The notes: generated by a model not told the origin, from the letters alone. 61,441 bases of DNA from Streptomyces sp. cf386 (GCF_900103585.1 NZ_FNHV01000036.1:1-61441), one strand, 5' to 3'. Positions 34,093 to 42,245 are shown, numbered from the stretch's first letter. Made by a program: numbers and translations.

Positions 34093-34506
34093 CTACTCGG
34101 CGTCCAGCTGGTGGTCCGCCCAGACGTAGCTTGCGGGCAGCAAGTCGGTGATGGGGACGGTTCGGACGCGGTCGTCGTCGCCGACGATGACCTTGAGTGC
34201 GGGAAAGTAGTCGAGAAGTACCTGACGGCACCGTCCGCACGGGGGAACAACCCCCCGGTCGCGGTCGCCCACGGCGACGATCGTGTCCAACTCGTAGACA
34301 CCCTGGGCGGCTGCCGCGCCAACAAGGACCAGCTCTGCGCAGGGTCCTCCGGTGAAGTGGTAGGCATTCACCGCCGTGACGATCCGTCCGTCCCGGGCAC
34401 GGCCCGCGGCCGCCATGGTGTGGTTGTCCCCCCGGCATCGAGTGCGCGCGACGTGCGCCGCGGCCTGGATGAGTTCCTCGTCGACGGGGTGGGTCTGCGT
34501 GGTCAT
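34093..34506 (-). CDS. Blasticidin-S deaminase-like cytidine deaminase
   Basis: A 137-residue member of the cytidine deaminase fold, much closer to blasticidin-S deaminase (BSD) than to housekeeping Cdd. The stretches VNAYHFTGGPCAELV, PPCGRCRQVLLDY and ITDLLPASYVW match BSD nearly position by position. The zinc site would be Cys56, Cys90 and Cys93 with catalytic Glu58; in BSD the same residues are 54, 88, 91 and 56, a constant offset of two that supports this start. An ATG 15 bases further upstream is possible. The enzyme should hydrolyse the cytosine amino group of blasticidin S or a related nucleoside antibiotic, giving resistance, or act in general nucleoside salvage. Confidence 0.88.
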   Translation of the reverse strand: MTTQTHPVDEELIQAAAHVARTRCRGDNHTMAAAGRARDGRIVTAVNAYHFTGGPCAELVLVGAAAAQGVYELDTIVAVGDRDRGVVPPCGRCRQVLLDYFPALKVIVGDDDRVRTVPITDLLPASYVWADHQLDAE

Positions 34507-34640
34507 CTTCTCCGCTTTCATCAGCTGTCAGGCGACGTTGACCCGAGTGGCGACGGAGTGCAAGCGAATATCGGCGGTGCGCTGGCTCCGCCAGATGATG
34601 CGGGGGCGGAGTGTGCTGACCGGTCCCGGTCCCGGCCTTT

Positions 34641-34706
34641 CAGGCCGTCGAGCGCTTGCGGACGAGGTCCAGGCAATGTCAGCCCGTCCGGCGTTTGAGG
34701 ACGAGG
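34641..34706. repeat. Two diverged copies of a Streptomyces intergenic repeat
   Basis: Copies at 34641-34667 and 34680-34706 share the pattern CAGsCCGTCsrGCGyTTGmGGACGAGG over 27 bases. The second reads CAGCCCGTCCGGCGTTTGAG then GACGAGG, a core that I remember as a frequent intergenic repeat in Streptomyces genomes; this is from memory. The copies follow a GGTCCCGGTCCCGG direct repeat. They lie in the gap downstream of no gene on the plus strand, so they are not obviously terminators. Confidence 0.6.
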
Positions 34707-34807
34707 CCCCTTCCGGGCCGAGGGCGAAGTCCGCTGGTGGGTGGCGACCCGAGGCGAACCGCTTATCGGGTGAATCATGCGCTTTTCGACACATTACTCA
34801 TTAAATA

Positions 34808-34823
34808 GTCCAGTGATCTGGAC
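34808..34823. promoter_or_regulatory. 16-bp palindrome GTCCAGTGATCTGGAC upstream of the YVTN lipoprotein
   Basis: Six-base perfect arms GTCCAG and CTGGAC flank TGAT. The site lies 51 bases before the lipoprotein start and directly after an AT-rich patch that would suit a -10 region, so it could be an operator. The assignment rests on symmetry and position only. Confidence 0.4.
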
Positions 34824-34874
34824 CGACTCCCCGCCCGGACACCCAACCGCCCCCGCCGCAAGGAAGAACCGCCG

Positions 34875-36056
34875 ATGAACCTCATCCACCGCACCCTCCT
34901 CGCCGGCCTCGGCCTCCTCGCCCTCGCCGCCTGCGGCACAGACTCCGCCAAGGACAGAACCCGCGCCGCCGCCGAATCACGCGATACCCAGGCCGCCATC
35001 CCCGCCCCGCAGAAGAAGCCCGTCGACGGCCTCCCCGGCATGCCCCCCGTCCTCGACCCGAAGGACGTCTACGCCGCCGACCGCCCGAACAAGCTCTCCC
35101 CGGTCGTCAAGGACTTCCCGTCCCGCGTGTACGTCCCCAACAGTGAGTCGGACACCGTCTCCGTCATCGACCCGAAGACGTACAAGATCATTGAGACCAT
35201 CCGCGTCGGCCGCCAGCCCCAGCACGTCGTCCCGTCCTGGGACATGAAGACCCTCTGGGTCAACAACAACCGCGGCCACACCCTCACCCCCATCGATCCG
35301 AAGACCGGCAAGGCGGGCAAGGCGGTCGAGGTCCACGACCCCTACAACCTCTACTTCACCCCCAACGGCAAGCACGCCGTCGTCATGGCCTCCCTCGACC
35401 GCGAACTCGTCTTCCGCGACCCCCACACCATGAAGCGGATCAATACCGAGCCGGTCACCTGCTACGGCGTCAACCACGCCGACTTCTCCCTCGACGGCCG
35501 GTACTTCATCGTCTCCTGCGAGTTCAGCGGCGAACTGCTCAAGGTCGACACCCAGCGGATGAAGGTCGTCGGCCGGCAGAAGCTCCCCTTCGACGGCGCG
35601 ATGCCCCAGGACGTGAAGATCTCCCCGGACGGCAGGAGGTTCTACATCGCCGACATGATGGCCGACGGCGTGTGGGTCCTGGACGGCGACAAGTTCACCG
35701 AGCCCACCCTCCTGCGCACCGGCAAGGGCTGCCACGGCCTCTACATCAGCCGCGACTCACGCGAGATGTACATCTCCAACCGCGGCGAAGGCAGCATCTC
35801 CGTCTTCGACTTCAAGAAGAACGCGCTCACCAAGAAGTGGCACCTTCCGGACGGCGGCAGCCCCGACATGGGCGGCATCTCCGCCGACGGCAAGGTCCTG
35901 TGGCTCTCCGGCCGCTACGACGCCGAGGTGTACGCCATCGACACCCGCACCGGCAAGCAGCTCGCGCGCATCCCGGTCGGCAGCGGCCCGCACGGCCTCG
36001 CCGTCTACCCGCAGCCCGGCCGCTACTCCCTGGGCCACACCGGCATCTTCCGCTAG
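34875..36056 (+). CDS. YVTN-type beta-propeller lipoprotein
   Basis: A 393-residue lipoprotein. The signal ends in the lipobox LALAAC (Cys20), followed by a charged linker to about residue 75. The remainder is a seven-bladed propeller of YVTN type with repeats such as VYVPNSESDTVSVID, LWVNNNRGHTLTPID, FYIADMMADGVWVLD and MYISNRGEGSISVFD, each ending in a VxVxD strand. Such proteins are anchored outside the membrane and serve as binding scaffolds or, in a few cases, lactonase-like enzymes; nothing visible here specifies catalysis. AAGGAAG lies upstream of the ATG. It is followed 90 bases later by a toxin-type ADP-ribosyltransferase on the same strand. Confidence 0.9.
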   Translation: MNLIHRTLLAGLGLLALAACGTDSAKDRTRAAAESRDTQAAIPAPQKKPVDGLPGMPPVLDPKDVYAADRPNKLSPVVKDFPSRVYVPNSESDTVSVIDPKTYKIIETIRVGRQPQHVVPSWDMKTLWVNNNRGHTLTPIDPKTGKAGKAVEVHDPYNLYFTPNGKHAVVMASLDRELVFRDPHTMKRINTEPVTCYGVNHADFSLDGRYFIVSCEFSGELLKVDTQRMKVVGRQKLPFDGAMPQDVKISPDGRRFYIADMMADGVWVLDGDKFTEPTLLRTGKGCHGLYISRDSREMYISNRGEGSISVFDFKKNALTKKWHLPDGGSPDMGGISADGKVLWLSGRYDAEVYAIDTRTGKQLARIPVGSGPHGLAVYPQPGRYSLGHTGIFR

Positions 36057-36146
36057 CTGCCCGGCAGTTGACCGGCGGTCAGCGGACACGCCGCCGTACG
36101 AGTGACGCTCCACGCCCCACCGCCGGAGGCCCGGGATGGTACTCCC

Positions 36147-36821
36147 ATGATCACAACTCGCCTGCGGCGGCGGGCCGCTGCCGCCGTCCTGTCCCTCTCG
36201 GCCGTCCTCGCGACGACGGCCGCCACGGCTCCCGAGACCACCCGCACCTCGGCCGCCGACCTCCCCGCCACGGTGGCCGCCACCGTGGCCAAGGCCGCCC
36301 CCGCCCTCGCCCCGGCTGCCGCCCCCGCCCCGGCCGCCTGCCCCGTCCAGTACGACGACAAGGTCAAGGCCGCCGTCGACCGCCGCGTCGACGTCGACCG
36401 CATCAGCCCCGACCCGGCGTGGCGCACCACCTGCGGCACGCTCTACCGGGCCGACGGACGCGGCCCGGAGATCGTCTTCCAGGAGGGCTTCAAGCCCAAG
36501 GACGTGGTGAACGGCCAGTACGACCTGGAGCAGTACGTCCTGGTCAACCAGCCCTCCCCGTACGTGTCCACGACGTACGACCACGACCTGTACAAGAAGT
36601 GGTGGAAGTCGGGCTGGAACTACTACATCGACGCCCCCGGCGGCATCGACGTCAACCAGACCATCGGCGACACCCACAAGTGGGCCGACCAGGTCGAGGT
36701 CGCCTTCCCCGGCGGTGTCGACCGGAAGTACATCGTCGGCGTCTGCCCGGTGAACAAGACGACCAAGGTCGAGATCATGAGCGACTGCCAGAGCAACCCG
36801 TACTTCGAGGCCTGGCACTGA
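36147..36821 (+). CDS. Secreted Scabin/pierisin-like DNA mono-ADP-ribosyltransferase
   Basis: A 224-residue secreted enzyme with a signal peptide (RLRRRAAAAVLSLSAVLATT) and a disordered Ala/Pro linker to about residue 64. The catalytic domain has the R-STS-QxE pattern of the CT/pierisin group: Arg101 (LYRADGR), Ser141-Thr142-Thr143 (PYVSTTYD), Trp179, Gln182 and Glu184 (DQVEVAF). All lie exactly 24 positions above the residues reported for Scabin of S. scabies (R77, S117, W155, Q158, E160, from memory), and the C-terminus with paired cysteines is likewise similar, as in ScARP of S. coelicolor. Members of the group transfer ADP-ribose from NAD to guanine bases in DNA or guanosine nucleotides. 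The role in producer biology is unresolved; toxicity toward other organisms is likely. Confidence 0.92.
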   Translation: MITTRLRRRAAAAVLSLSAVLATTAATAPETTRTSAADLPATVAATVAKAAPALAPAAAPAPAACPVQYDDKVKAAVDRRVDVDRISPDPAWRTTCGTLYRADGRGPEIVFQEGFKPKDVVNGQYDLEQYVLVNQPSPYVSTTYDHDLYKKWWKSGWNYYIDAPGGIDVNQTIGDTHKWADQVEVAFPGGVDRKYIVGVCPVNKTTKVEIMSDCQSNPYFEAWH

Positions 36822-36852
36822 GCACCCGGCGCCGAGTGCCCCGCACCGACGC

Positions 36853-37488
36853 CTACCGGGCGTGCAGCAGCAGCTCCGCGCCCACCTGCCGGTAACCGGC
36901 CGCCTGGAACGCCCGCACACTGCGGGCGTTCCCCGGCGCGACCTGCGCCCACAGCGGCTCCGTGACGAGATGCCGGGCGGCGGTCACCAGCAGCCGCCCC
37001 AGCCCCCGGTGTCGTACGTTCTCGTCCACCTCGACCGAGACCTCCGGCCGCCCGGCGATCCCGCGCCCCATCACCAGCACCCCACCCTCCGCCGCCCACG
37101 CACGCACGTCGTCGCGCCGCCCGCGGGCGTAGACGATCCGGGGGTGGTCGGCGTCCTCGATCTCCTTCAGCACCAGCGGCGGCTCACCCGGCAGCGGGGC
37201 ACCGACCAGCATCGCGTCGACGGTCTCGGTCCAACGACCCGTACGCTCCGCGAAGGCCGCCAGGAACCGCGGGTTCATCGTCGCGGTGAGCGCGTCGCAG
37301 TCGACGTCGCGCAGGGTGTCGTGGACCCAGTCGGGGTCCTCGTCCGTGAAGACGACGGAGTGCGCGGTGAAGGAGAGGACGCCCGCGTGCCGGGGAGAGG
37401 GCTGCGGCACGACGGTCGTACGGCCGTCCGCGGGCGGGAAGACTCCCCGCGCCGCCGCGCCCAGGATCTCCGACAAGCTCTCCGCCAT
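36853..37488 (-). CDS. GNAT-family N-acetyltransferase
   Basis: A 211-residue acetyltransferase with an N-terminal helper region and a C-terminal GNAT domain. The acetyl-CoA pyrophosphate loop is VRHRGLGRLLVTAA (about residues 164-177), following the strand SVEVDEN, and the end of the fold is NARSVRAFQAAGYRQVG. The ATG at 37488 is used; a GTG three codons upstream sits directly against the GAGG and is less likely. Substrate unknown. Tail-to-tail with the ADP-ribosyltransferase gene (31-base gap) and divergent from the calcium-binding protein gene. Confidence 0.88.
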   Translation of the reverse strand: MAESLSEILGAAARGVFPPADGRTTVVPQPSPRHAGVLSFTAHSVVFTDEDPDWVHDTLRDVDCDALTATMNPRFLAAFAERTGRWTETVDAMLVGAPLPGEPPLVLKEIEDADHPRIVYARGRRDDVRAWAAEGGVLVMGRGIAGRPEVSVEVDENVRHRGLGRLLVTAARHLVTEPLWAQVAPGNARSVRAFQAAGYRQVGAELLLHAR

Positions 37489-37627
37489 GGCCGCCACCCT
37501 CGCACTCGTCGAGTCTCCACCCGCCGGAAGGCCTCGCCCGGGTGGTCGCCGCGCTGTGCGTTCGTACAGCCGGTTAATCTGACCTCCGTCAGTAAGACAT
37601 CAAGGTACGACGAAGAGGGGCGGATCG

Positions 37628-37846
37628 GTGGCGCACATCGACATCGAGGAAGCACGCAGGCAGTTCGAGCGCATCGATGCGGACGGTGACGGCACCATCA
37701 CCGCCGCCGAGTTCAAGGCCGCCCTGGCCCAGGGCGGCGACTGGAACGTCACCGAGGCGGTCGCCGAGGCGATCATCAAGAGCCGCGACCTGAACGGCGA
37801 CAAGCTCCTGTCGTTCGACGAGTTCTGGGCCTTCCTGAGCAAGTGA
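37628..37846 (+). CDS. calD: EF-hand calcium-binding protein CalD-like
   Basis: A 72-residue acidic protein with two EF-hands. Loop 1 is DADGDGTITAAE (about residues 18-29) with all calcium ligands; loop 2 is DLNGDKLLSFDE (about 54-65), also complete. No signal peptide, so it acts in the cytoplasm as calcium buffer or sensor. Size and sequence match CalD of S. coelicolor, and the neighbourhood (ADP-ribosyltransferase before, SdaA after) supports orthology. The GTG start is preceded by GAGGGG at an appropriate distance. Confidence 0.92.
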   Translation: MAHIDIEEARRQFERIDADGDGTITAAEFKAALAQGGDWNVTEAVAEAIIKSRDLNGDKLLSFDEFWAFLSK

Positions 37847-37935
37847 CGCAGCGGGGAAGGGGCGCCCGGCCCGCCGAACGGCGGACGGGCGCCCCTTCGT
37901 CATGTCCGGGACCCGGTCCGTACGCCGTCCAGGGT

Positions 37936-38859
37936 TCAGGAGGCCTGCCTGCGGTACCGCCCCGGCGCCATCCCGTACTCCCGCTTGAAGGCCTTGGCGA
38001 AGGCGAACTCCGAGGTGTAGCCGGTGCGCTGGGCGATCGTGCGCAAGGGAGTGTCGTCGGCACGCAGCAGGCGGCCCGCCGTGGTCATGCGCCACCAGGT
38101 CAGATACGTCAGCGGAGGCTCACCCACCAGCGCCGCGAAACGGCGGGCGAAGGCCGCGCGGGACAGGCCCGCACGGGCGCCGAGTTCCTCGACGGTCCAG
38201 GGATGGGCCGGGTCGCCGTGGATGCAGCGCAGCGCCGCCGCGACGGCCGGGTCGGCCAGGGCGGCGGCCCACCCCGTGGGGTGCCCGGAGTCCTGCCGCT
38301 CGCCCAGCCACCAGGCCCGCAGGATGTACAGCAGCAGGGTGTCCAGGAGCGAGGTGACGATCGTGTCCGAGCCCGGTTGCGGCTCCTCCAGCTCCGCGCC
38401 CAGCAGTTCCACCGCCGTCCGCAGGGAGCGGTGGGCGCCGACGCGGGTGGGGAGATGGACGACGTCCGGGAGCTCGGAGAGGAGCGGGTGCGCGCGGGAG
38501 CGGTCCAGCATGTACGCGCCGCACAGCAGCACCGTCCGCGGGCCCGACCGCTCGGGCGTGGCGGACGTCGTCCCGGGCCAGGTGCCGTCGGGCAGCGGCC
38601 GTATCTCCTCCAGCGGTCCGTCGAGAGCGCCGGCCAGCCCGTACTCACGGCCCTGCGCCAGGAACACCACGTCGCCGGGCCCCATCGCCACCGGCTCGCC
38701 CGCCGCGGGGATCAGCCATGCCGACCCCTGGAGCACCACATGGAACCCCGTCCCGTCCGAGGCGGGGAAGCGCATCCCCCAGGGCGCGTAGTGGTCCTGG
38801 CGCCCGGAGTGCGGGCGGCCGGTGCGCATGGCGGCGATGGCGTCGCTGAGTACGTCCAT
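37936..38859 (-). CDS. AraC-family transcriptional regulator (cupin_6 sensor domain)
   Basis: A 307-residue regulator. The N-terminal cupin-type domain (about 15-185) has FHVVLQGSAWLIP and GPGDVVFLAQGREYGL, as in AraC proteins with cupin_6. The C-terminal DNA-binding domain has two helix-turn-helix units, TVEELGARAGLSRAAFARRF and LRTIAQRTGYTSEFAFAKAF, with the conserved PLTYLTWWRM between. The ATG at 38859 is chosen; a longer form from 38925 would cover the putative operator sites. It is divergent from an NADPH-dependent oxidoreductase gene with a 101-base gap, a classic layout for an AraC regulator and its target. Confidence 0.92.
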   Translation of the reverse strand: MDVLSDAIAAMRTGRPHSGRQDHYAPWGMRFPASDGTGFHVVLQGSAWLIPAAGEPVAMGPGDVVFLAQGREYGLAGALDGPLEEIRPLPDGTWPGTTSATPERSGPRTVLLCGAYMLDRSRAHPLLSELPDVVHLPTRVGAHRSLRTAVELLGAELEEPQPGSDTIVTSLLDTLLLYILRAWWLGERQDSGHPTGWAAALADPAVAAALRCIHGDPAHPWTVEELGARAGLSRAAFARRFAALVGEPPLTYLTWWRMTTAGRLLRADDTPLRTIAQRTGYTSEFAFAKAFKREYGMAPGRYRRQAS

Positions 38860-38889
38860 GTCCGCACGGTAGCGGGTGGGGCGACGGGA

Positions 38890-38943
38890 GAGACGGATGG
38901 ACAGGAAACCGAGACCGGCAGACATGGATCGTCTCGGGAGACG
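38890..38943. promoter_or_regulatory. Repeated GAGAC motifs between araC-type gene and oxidoreductase
   Basis: GAGACGG at 38890-38896 and GAGACCGG at 38911-38918 are direct repeats 21 bases apart (two helical turns), followed by CGTCTC-GG-GAGACG (38930-38943), a palindrome made from the same motif. AraC proteins typically bind direct repeats with about 21-base spacing, so the cluster is a plausible operator set for the divergent pair. Confidence 0.5.
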
Positions 38944-38960
38944 CCCATAGCGTCATCCCC

Positions 38961-39971
38961 ATGTCACCCACCACCGCACGCACAGTGCTCTTTCACGAAA
39001 CCGGCGGACCCGAGGTACTGACGATCGAGAACGTGCCCGTCCCCGAACCGGGCCCCGGTCAAGTCACCGTCCGGGTCGAGGCGTTTGGCCTCAACCGCGC
39101 CGAAGCCCTCTTCCGCGCCGGGACCTACTACTACCAGCCCGCCCTTCCCGCCTCCCGCCTCGGCTACGAAGCCTCAGGAGTCGTCGAGGCCATCGGCGAC
39201 GGCGTCACCGCACTCGCCGTCGGTGACCCGGTGCTGACCGGGCCGGGCATCGAGATGAGTGCGCAGGGCGTGTACGCCGAGCGGGTCGTGCTGCCCGAGA
39301 CCGCCGTGCTGCGGCGCCCCGCCTCGGTGGACGCGGTGACGGGGGCGGCGGCCTGGCTGACGTACACGACGGCTTACGGCGCCCTGCTGGAAACCGCCGG
39401 ACTCAAGCCCGGCGACCACGTCCTGATCACCGGCGCGTCCAGCGGCGTCGGCACGGCGGCGATCCAGGTCGCCCGCCGCATCGGCGCGATCCCCCTCGCG
39501 ACCACGCGCACGGAGGCGAAACGGCAGCTCCTGCTGGACGGGGGAGCGGCCGAGGTCATCGTGTCGGGAGAGACGAGCGACGGCATGCAGACGGTCGCCA
39601 AGGAGACCAGACGCCTCACCGACGGTCGCGGCGCCCAGGTCGTCTTCGACGCGATCGGCGGCCCGGCCTTCCAACACCTCGGCGACGCGCTCGCGGAGGG
39701 CGGAACCCTCGTCGTCTACGGCTGGCTGGACCCCCGCCCCGCCGAGATCCCCCGGACCTGGCCCTTCACCATCCACACCTACGCCAACCTCAGCCTCACC
39801 ACCACACCCGACGGCCGCCGCCGCTCCACGGCCTTCCTCAACGCCGGCCTGACCGACGGTGGTTTCCGCCCGGTGATCGCCGAGGTCTTCGAGGGCCTGG
39901 ACACGATCCGCGAGGCACACCGCCTGATGGAGTCCAACATGCACACGGGCAAGATCGTCGTACGGCTCTGA
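38961..39971 (+). CDS. Zinc-independent MDR-type NADPH:quinone oxidoreductase-like protein
   Basis: A 336-residue medium-chain reductase. The GroES-like domain (about 10-125) has the LGYEASGVVEAIGDGV segment, and the Rossmann domain (about 130-280) has the cofactor loop VLITGASSGVGTAAIQVA. The zinc-binding cysteines of alcohol dehydrogenases are absent, which places it with quinone oxidoreductases or enoyl reductases. The C-terminal MESNMHTGKIVVRL end is normal. It is likely controlled by the divergent AraC protein and reduces an electrophile or quinone in the cytoplasm. Confidence 0.92.
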   Translation: MSPTTARTVLFHETGGPEVLTIENVPVPEPGPGQVTVRVEAFGLNRAEALFRAGTYYYQPALPASRLGYEASGVVEAIGDGVTALAVGDPVLTGPGIEMSAQGVYAERVVLPETAVLRRPASVDAVTGAAAWLTYTTAYGALLETAGLKPGDHVLITGASSGVGTAAIQVARRIGAIPLATTRTEAKRQLLLDGGAAEVIVSGETSDGMQTVAKETRRLTDGRGAQVVFDAIGGPAFQHLGDALAEGGTLVVYGWLDPRPAEIPRTWPFTIHTYANLSLTTTPDGRRRSTAFLNAGLTDGGFRPVIAEVFEGLDTIREAHRLMESNMHTGKIVVRL

Positions 39972-39990
39972 GGCGCAGCGGCGTGCGAAC

Positions 39991-40548
39991 CTACGCGTCC
40001 GCGGCCCACTCCCGCAGCGCGGCCTTGCTGGCGAAATCGGCGACGTTCTTGTCCAGCGGGTCGTCCGTGTACTGGTGGAAGCGCCACTTCGCCTGGATGC
40101 GGGGCTTGCCCGCCGTGACGTAGTCGGCGATCCAGAGGCCGTCGCCGGCGTAGGACGTGGTGTCCACATTGAGCCAGTAGTTTCGGTTGCAGTACAGAAT
40201 GACCGGATTGTTCGGCCGCTTCTCCTTCACCTTCCGGATGAAGAGATCCTTCTCCGCGTTGCTCGCATGCGTCCCCTCGCTCGTCGTCTCCCAGTCGACC
40301 GCGAGGATGTCGCCCGCCTTCTCGGGGGCCTTGCTGACGAAGTACTCGGCCTGGGCGGACAGGTTGCCGGGCCACAGGAAGTGGTAGAAGCCGACGACCA
40401 GTCCGGCGTCGCGGGCCCGTTTGGTCTGGGCGGTGAGTTTGGGGTTGATGTAGGAGCGGCCCTCCGTCGCCTTGATGAAGACGAAGGAGAGGCCGTCCGT
40501 GTCGTAGGACGTGGACTGGTACGCGCTGACATCGATGCCGCGGATCAT
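39991..40548 (-). CDS. GH25 lysozyme-like muramidase domain without signal peptide
   Basis: A 185-residue single GH25 domain. It begins directly with IRGIDVSAYQ (catalytic-site Asp near residue 5), contains FIKATEGRSYINP, DAGLVVGFYHFLWPG and LAVDWET, where the Asp and Glu form the DxE pair of GH25, and ends with KWRFHQYTDDPLD. The ATG at 40548 removes the four residues of an earlier TTG form and is preceded by GGGAG. No secretion signal or cell-wall binding module is visible, which is unusual for a muramidase and suggests release by lysis, holin-like export or a different substrate. Stops 20 bases after the convergent oxidoreductase gene. Confidence 0.9.
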   Translation of the reverse strand: MIRGIDVSAYQSTSYDTDGLSFVFIKATEGRSYINPKLTAQTKRARDAGLVVGFYHFLWPGNLSAQAEYFVSKAPEKAGDILAVDWETTSEGTHASNAEKDLFIRKVKEKRPNNPVILYCNRNYWLNVDTTSYAGDGLWIADYVTAGKPRIQAKWRFHQYTDDPLDKNVADFASKAALREWAADA

Positions 40549-40676
40549 GCGGGGGGACTCCCTCAAGTGTCAGTGGGGTGAGAGGAGTTGGAGTTGTTGT
40601 TGTATGCCCCACCATGTTCGACGGAAACTGCCGTCGACGCTCGGCGATCGGTGCCGATGACCGGTGGAGGTTTGGC

Positions 40677-41771
40677 GTGGAACCCGTGATGTCGCGGAAC
40701 GACGGGGAGGTCATGGAGGGCGGGGATCGGACCGTCGGCCCCTGGGAGGGGGTGGACGAGGCGGCACTCGTGCGGGCCGTGCGGGCGCAGGCGGGGCGGC
40801 CGGTGGCGGGTGTCGACGACATGGCGTCGTATCTCGCCGACCAGGTGTCGGACGCCTCGCACCGCGAGGTCATCGGCCCGCTCCTCGACGGGCAGGGGGC
40901 CGGCGGCGTCGTGGTGCGGCGCGGTGCGGTGCTCGCCTCGTGGGGTGATCCGGCGCGCGCGGAGATGGCGTACAGCGCCACGAAGAGCGTGCTGTCGCTG
41001 GTGGCCGGTGTCGCGTTCGATGACGGTCGGCTGCGTCCGGACGAGCCGGTGTCGGCGTCCGTGGACCTGCCCGAGTTCCGCACCTCCCGGTGGCGGCGCG
41101 CCATCACGTGGCGCCACTTGCTGGACCAGACCAGCCAGTGGGAGGGCGAGTTGTGGTCCAAGCCGACCTGGGTGGACGCCCAGAGCACCCGTGAGGGCAC
41201 GGAGTCGGCCGGGGGACCGCCCGGTGCCGGCTGGGCCTACAACGACGTGCGGGTGAACCTGACGGCGCTGGCGCTCACGGTGCTGTTCGGCCGCCCTCTG
41301 CCGGACGTGCTGCGCGAGCGCGTCATGACACCGATCGGCGCCTCCGACGGCTGGTCCTGGCACGGCTACGACAACTCGGTGGTCGAGATCGACGGCGCCG
41401 CGGTGCCGGTGGTCTCCGGAGGCGCGCACTGGGGCGGCGGCCTGTGGATCAGCGCCCTGGATCTGGCCCGGCTGGGCCGGCTGTGTCTGCGGGGCGGTCG
41501 GTGGGGCGGTCGTCAGGTCGTGTCCCGGCGCTGGATCGAGGAGTTGTGGACGCCCTGCCGGGTCAAGCCCGAGTACGGCCTGTCCTGGTGGCTCAACGAC
41601 GACGGCGCCGTATGGCCGCACGCCCCGCGCACGGGCCGCTGCGCCCGCGGCAACGGCGGCAACCATCTGCTGTGGGTGGATCCGGCGCGCGACCTGGTGA
41701 TCGCCTCGCGATGGGGCGCGCAGGTCGAGCGCCTTCTGGTCGACGTGTCCGGGGCGGTGGCCCCGAACTGA
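40677..41771 (+). CDS. Beta-lactamase class C-like serine hydrolase
   Basis: A 364-residue member of the class C beta-lactamase / DD-peptidase fold. The nucleophile motif SxxK is SATK (in AYSATKSVLSL), the Tyr motif is AYNDVR (YxN), and a C-terminal HWGGGLW/GNGGNH region takes the KTG position. The GTG at 40677 is chosen because GGTGGAGG lies six bases upstream. No signal peptide is visible, so an intracellular esterase or peptidase role is more likely than beta-lactam resistance. It ends three bases before the convergent stop of the small protein at 41775, and marks the left edge of the island. Confidence 0.88.
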   Translation: MEPVMSRNDGEVMEGGDRTVGPWEGVDEAALVRAVRAQAGRPVAGVDDMASYLADQVSDASHREVIGPLLDGQGAGGVVVRRGAVLASWGDPARAEMAYSATKSVLSLVAGVAFDDGRLRPDEPVSASVDLPEFRTSRWRRAITWRHLLDQTSQWEGELWSKPTWVDAQSTREGTESAGGPPGAGWAYNDVRVNLTALALTVLFGRPLPDVLRERVMTPIGASDGWSWHGYDNSVVEIDGAAVPVVSGGAHWGGGLWISALDLARLGRLCLRGGRWGGRQVVSRRWIEELWTPCRVKPEYGLSWWLNDDGAVWPHAPRTGRCARGNGGNHLLWVDPARDLVIASRWGAQVERLLVDVSGAVAPN

Positions 41772-41774
41772 TAG

Positions 41775-42245
41775 CTACTCCCAGCGGTTGCGTCCCGCGA
41801 CGAAACGCAGCGTTCGGCCCGTGGAGGATGAGAGGTCGAGGTCGAAGAGCTGTCGGTAGGCGGTGTCCGGCAGGTCCGGTGTGAAGGCGAACCGTACGGC
41901 CGATTCGGTGTCTTCCAGCATCAGCACCGGTTCCTGGACCTCGGGCTCCGGCTCCGCGGTCGCCTCCTCGCCTCGGTGCAGTGCTCCGCCGATGAGGCCC
42001 TTGACCGCACGGTAGGCGTCCTGGGCGAGGTTCTTGCCGCATTCCTGGAGAAAGCCACTGAGTGGCAGCACGACGAGCACCATCCAGGTCAGGGCGTCGC
42101 TGCGGTGGCCGCCGACCACCGCACCTTCCGCCCGTACGCCCAGTCCGGCCAGTCCTTCGTACAGCGCCGCCTGCTGCTCCGCGGCTGTCCCGGGGGCGAA
42201 GTAGACATGGGCGGTGGCCGACGTGTCGGTGCTCGGTTCAGTCAT
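41775..42245 (-). CDS. Small protein coupled to the CHAT-WD40 gene
   Basis: A 156-residue protein I do not recognise. The ATG overlaps the CHAT gene by eight bases (ATGACTGA), and AGGAGCAGCAGG precedes it, so translation is coupled. The N-terminal half resembles a small alpha/beta unit (AHVYFAPGTAAEQQAALYEG, then AEGAVVGGH) followed by a hydrophobic, possibly membrane-associated helix (ALTWMVLVVLPLSGFL, about residues 52-67) and an amphipathic helix. The C-terminal third (VLMLEDTESAVRFAFTPDLPDTAYRQ) looks like another small beta-rich unit. Short effector or adaptor proteins are commonly linked to CHAT proteases, and this one may be substrate, inhibitor or membrane target of it. Confidence 0.8.
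   Translation of the reverse strand: MTEPSTDTSATAHVYFAPGTAAEQQAALYEGLAGLGVRAEGAVVGGHRSDALTWMVLVVLPLSGFLQECGKNLAQDAYRAVKGLIGGALHRGEEATAEPEPEVQEPVLMLEDTESAVRFAFTPDLPDTAYRQLFDLDLSSSTGRTLRFVAGRNRWE

Larger units (their letters stand above)
34522..34874. other. 353-base intergenic region with repeat, AT-rich patch and palindrome
   Basis: No gene is seen between the deaminase start and the YVTN lipoprotein. The left part contains a dispersed-repeat pair (34641-34706), the middle is GC-rich, and 34780-34812 is AT-rich (ACACATTACTCATTAAATAG), followed by a perfect palindrome. The AT-rich patch plus palindrome probably holds the promoter of the lipoprotein gene. Confidence 0.6.
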
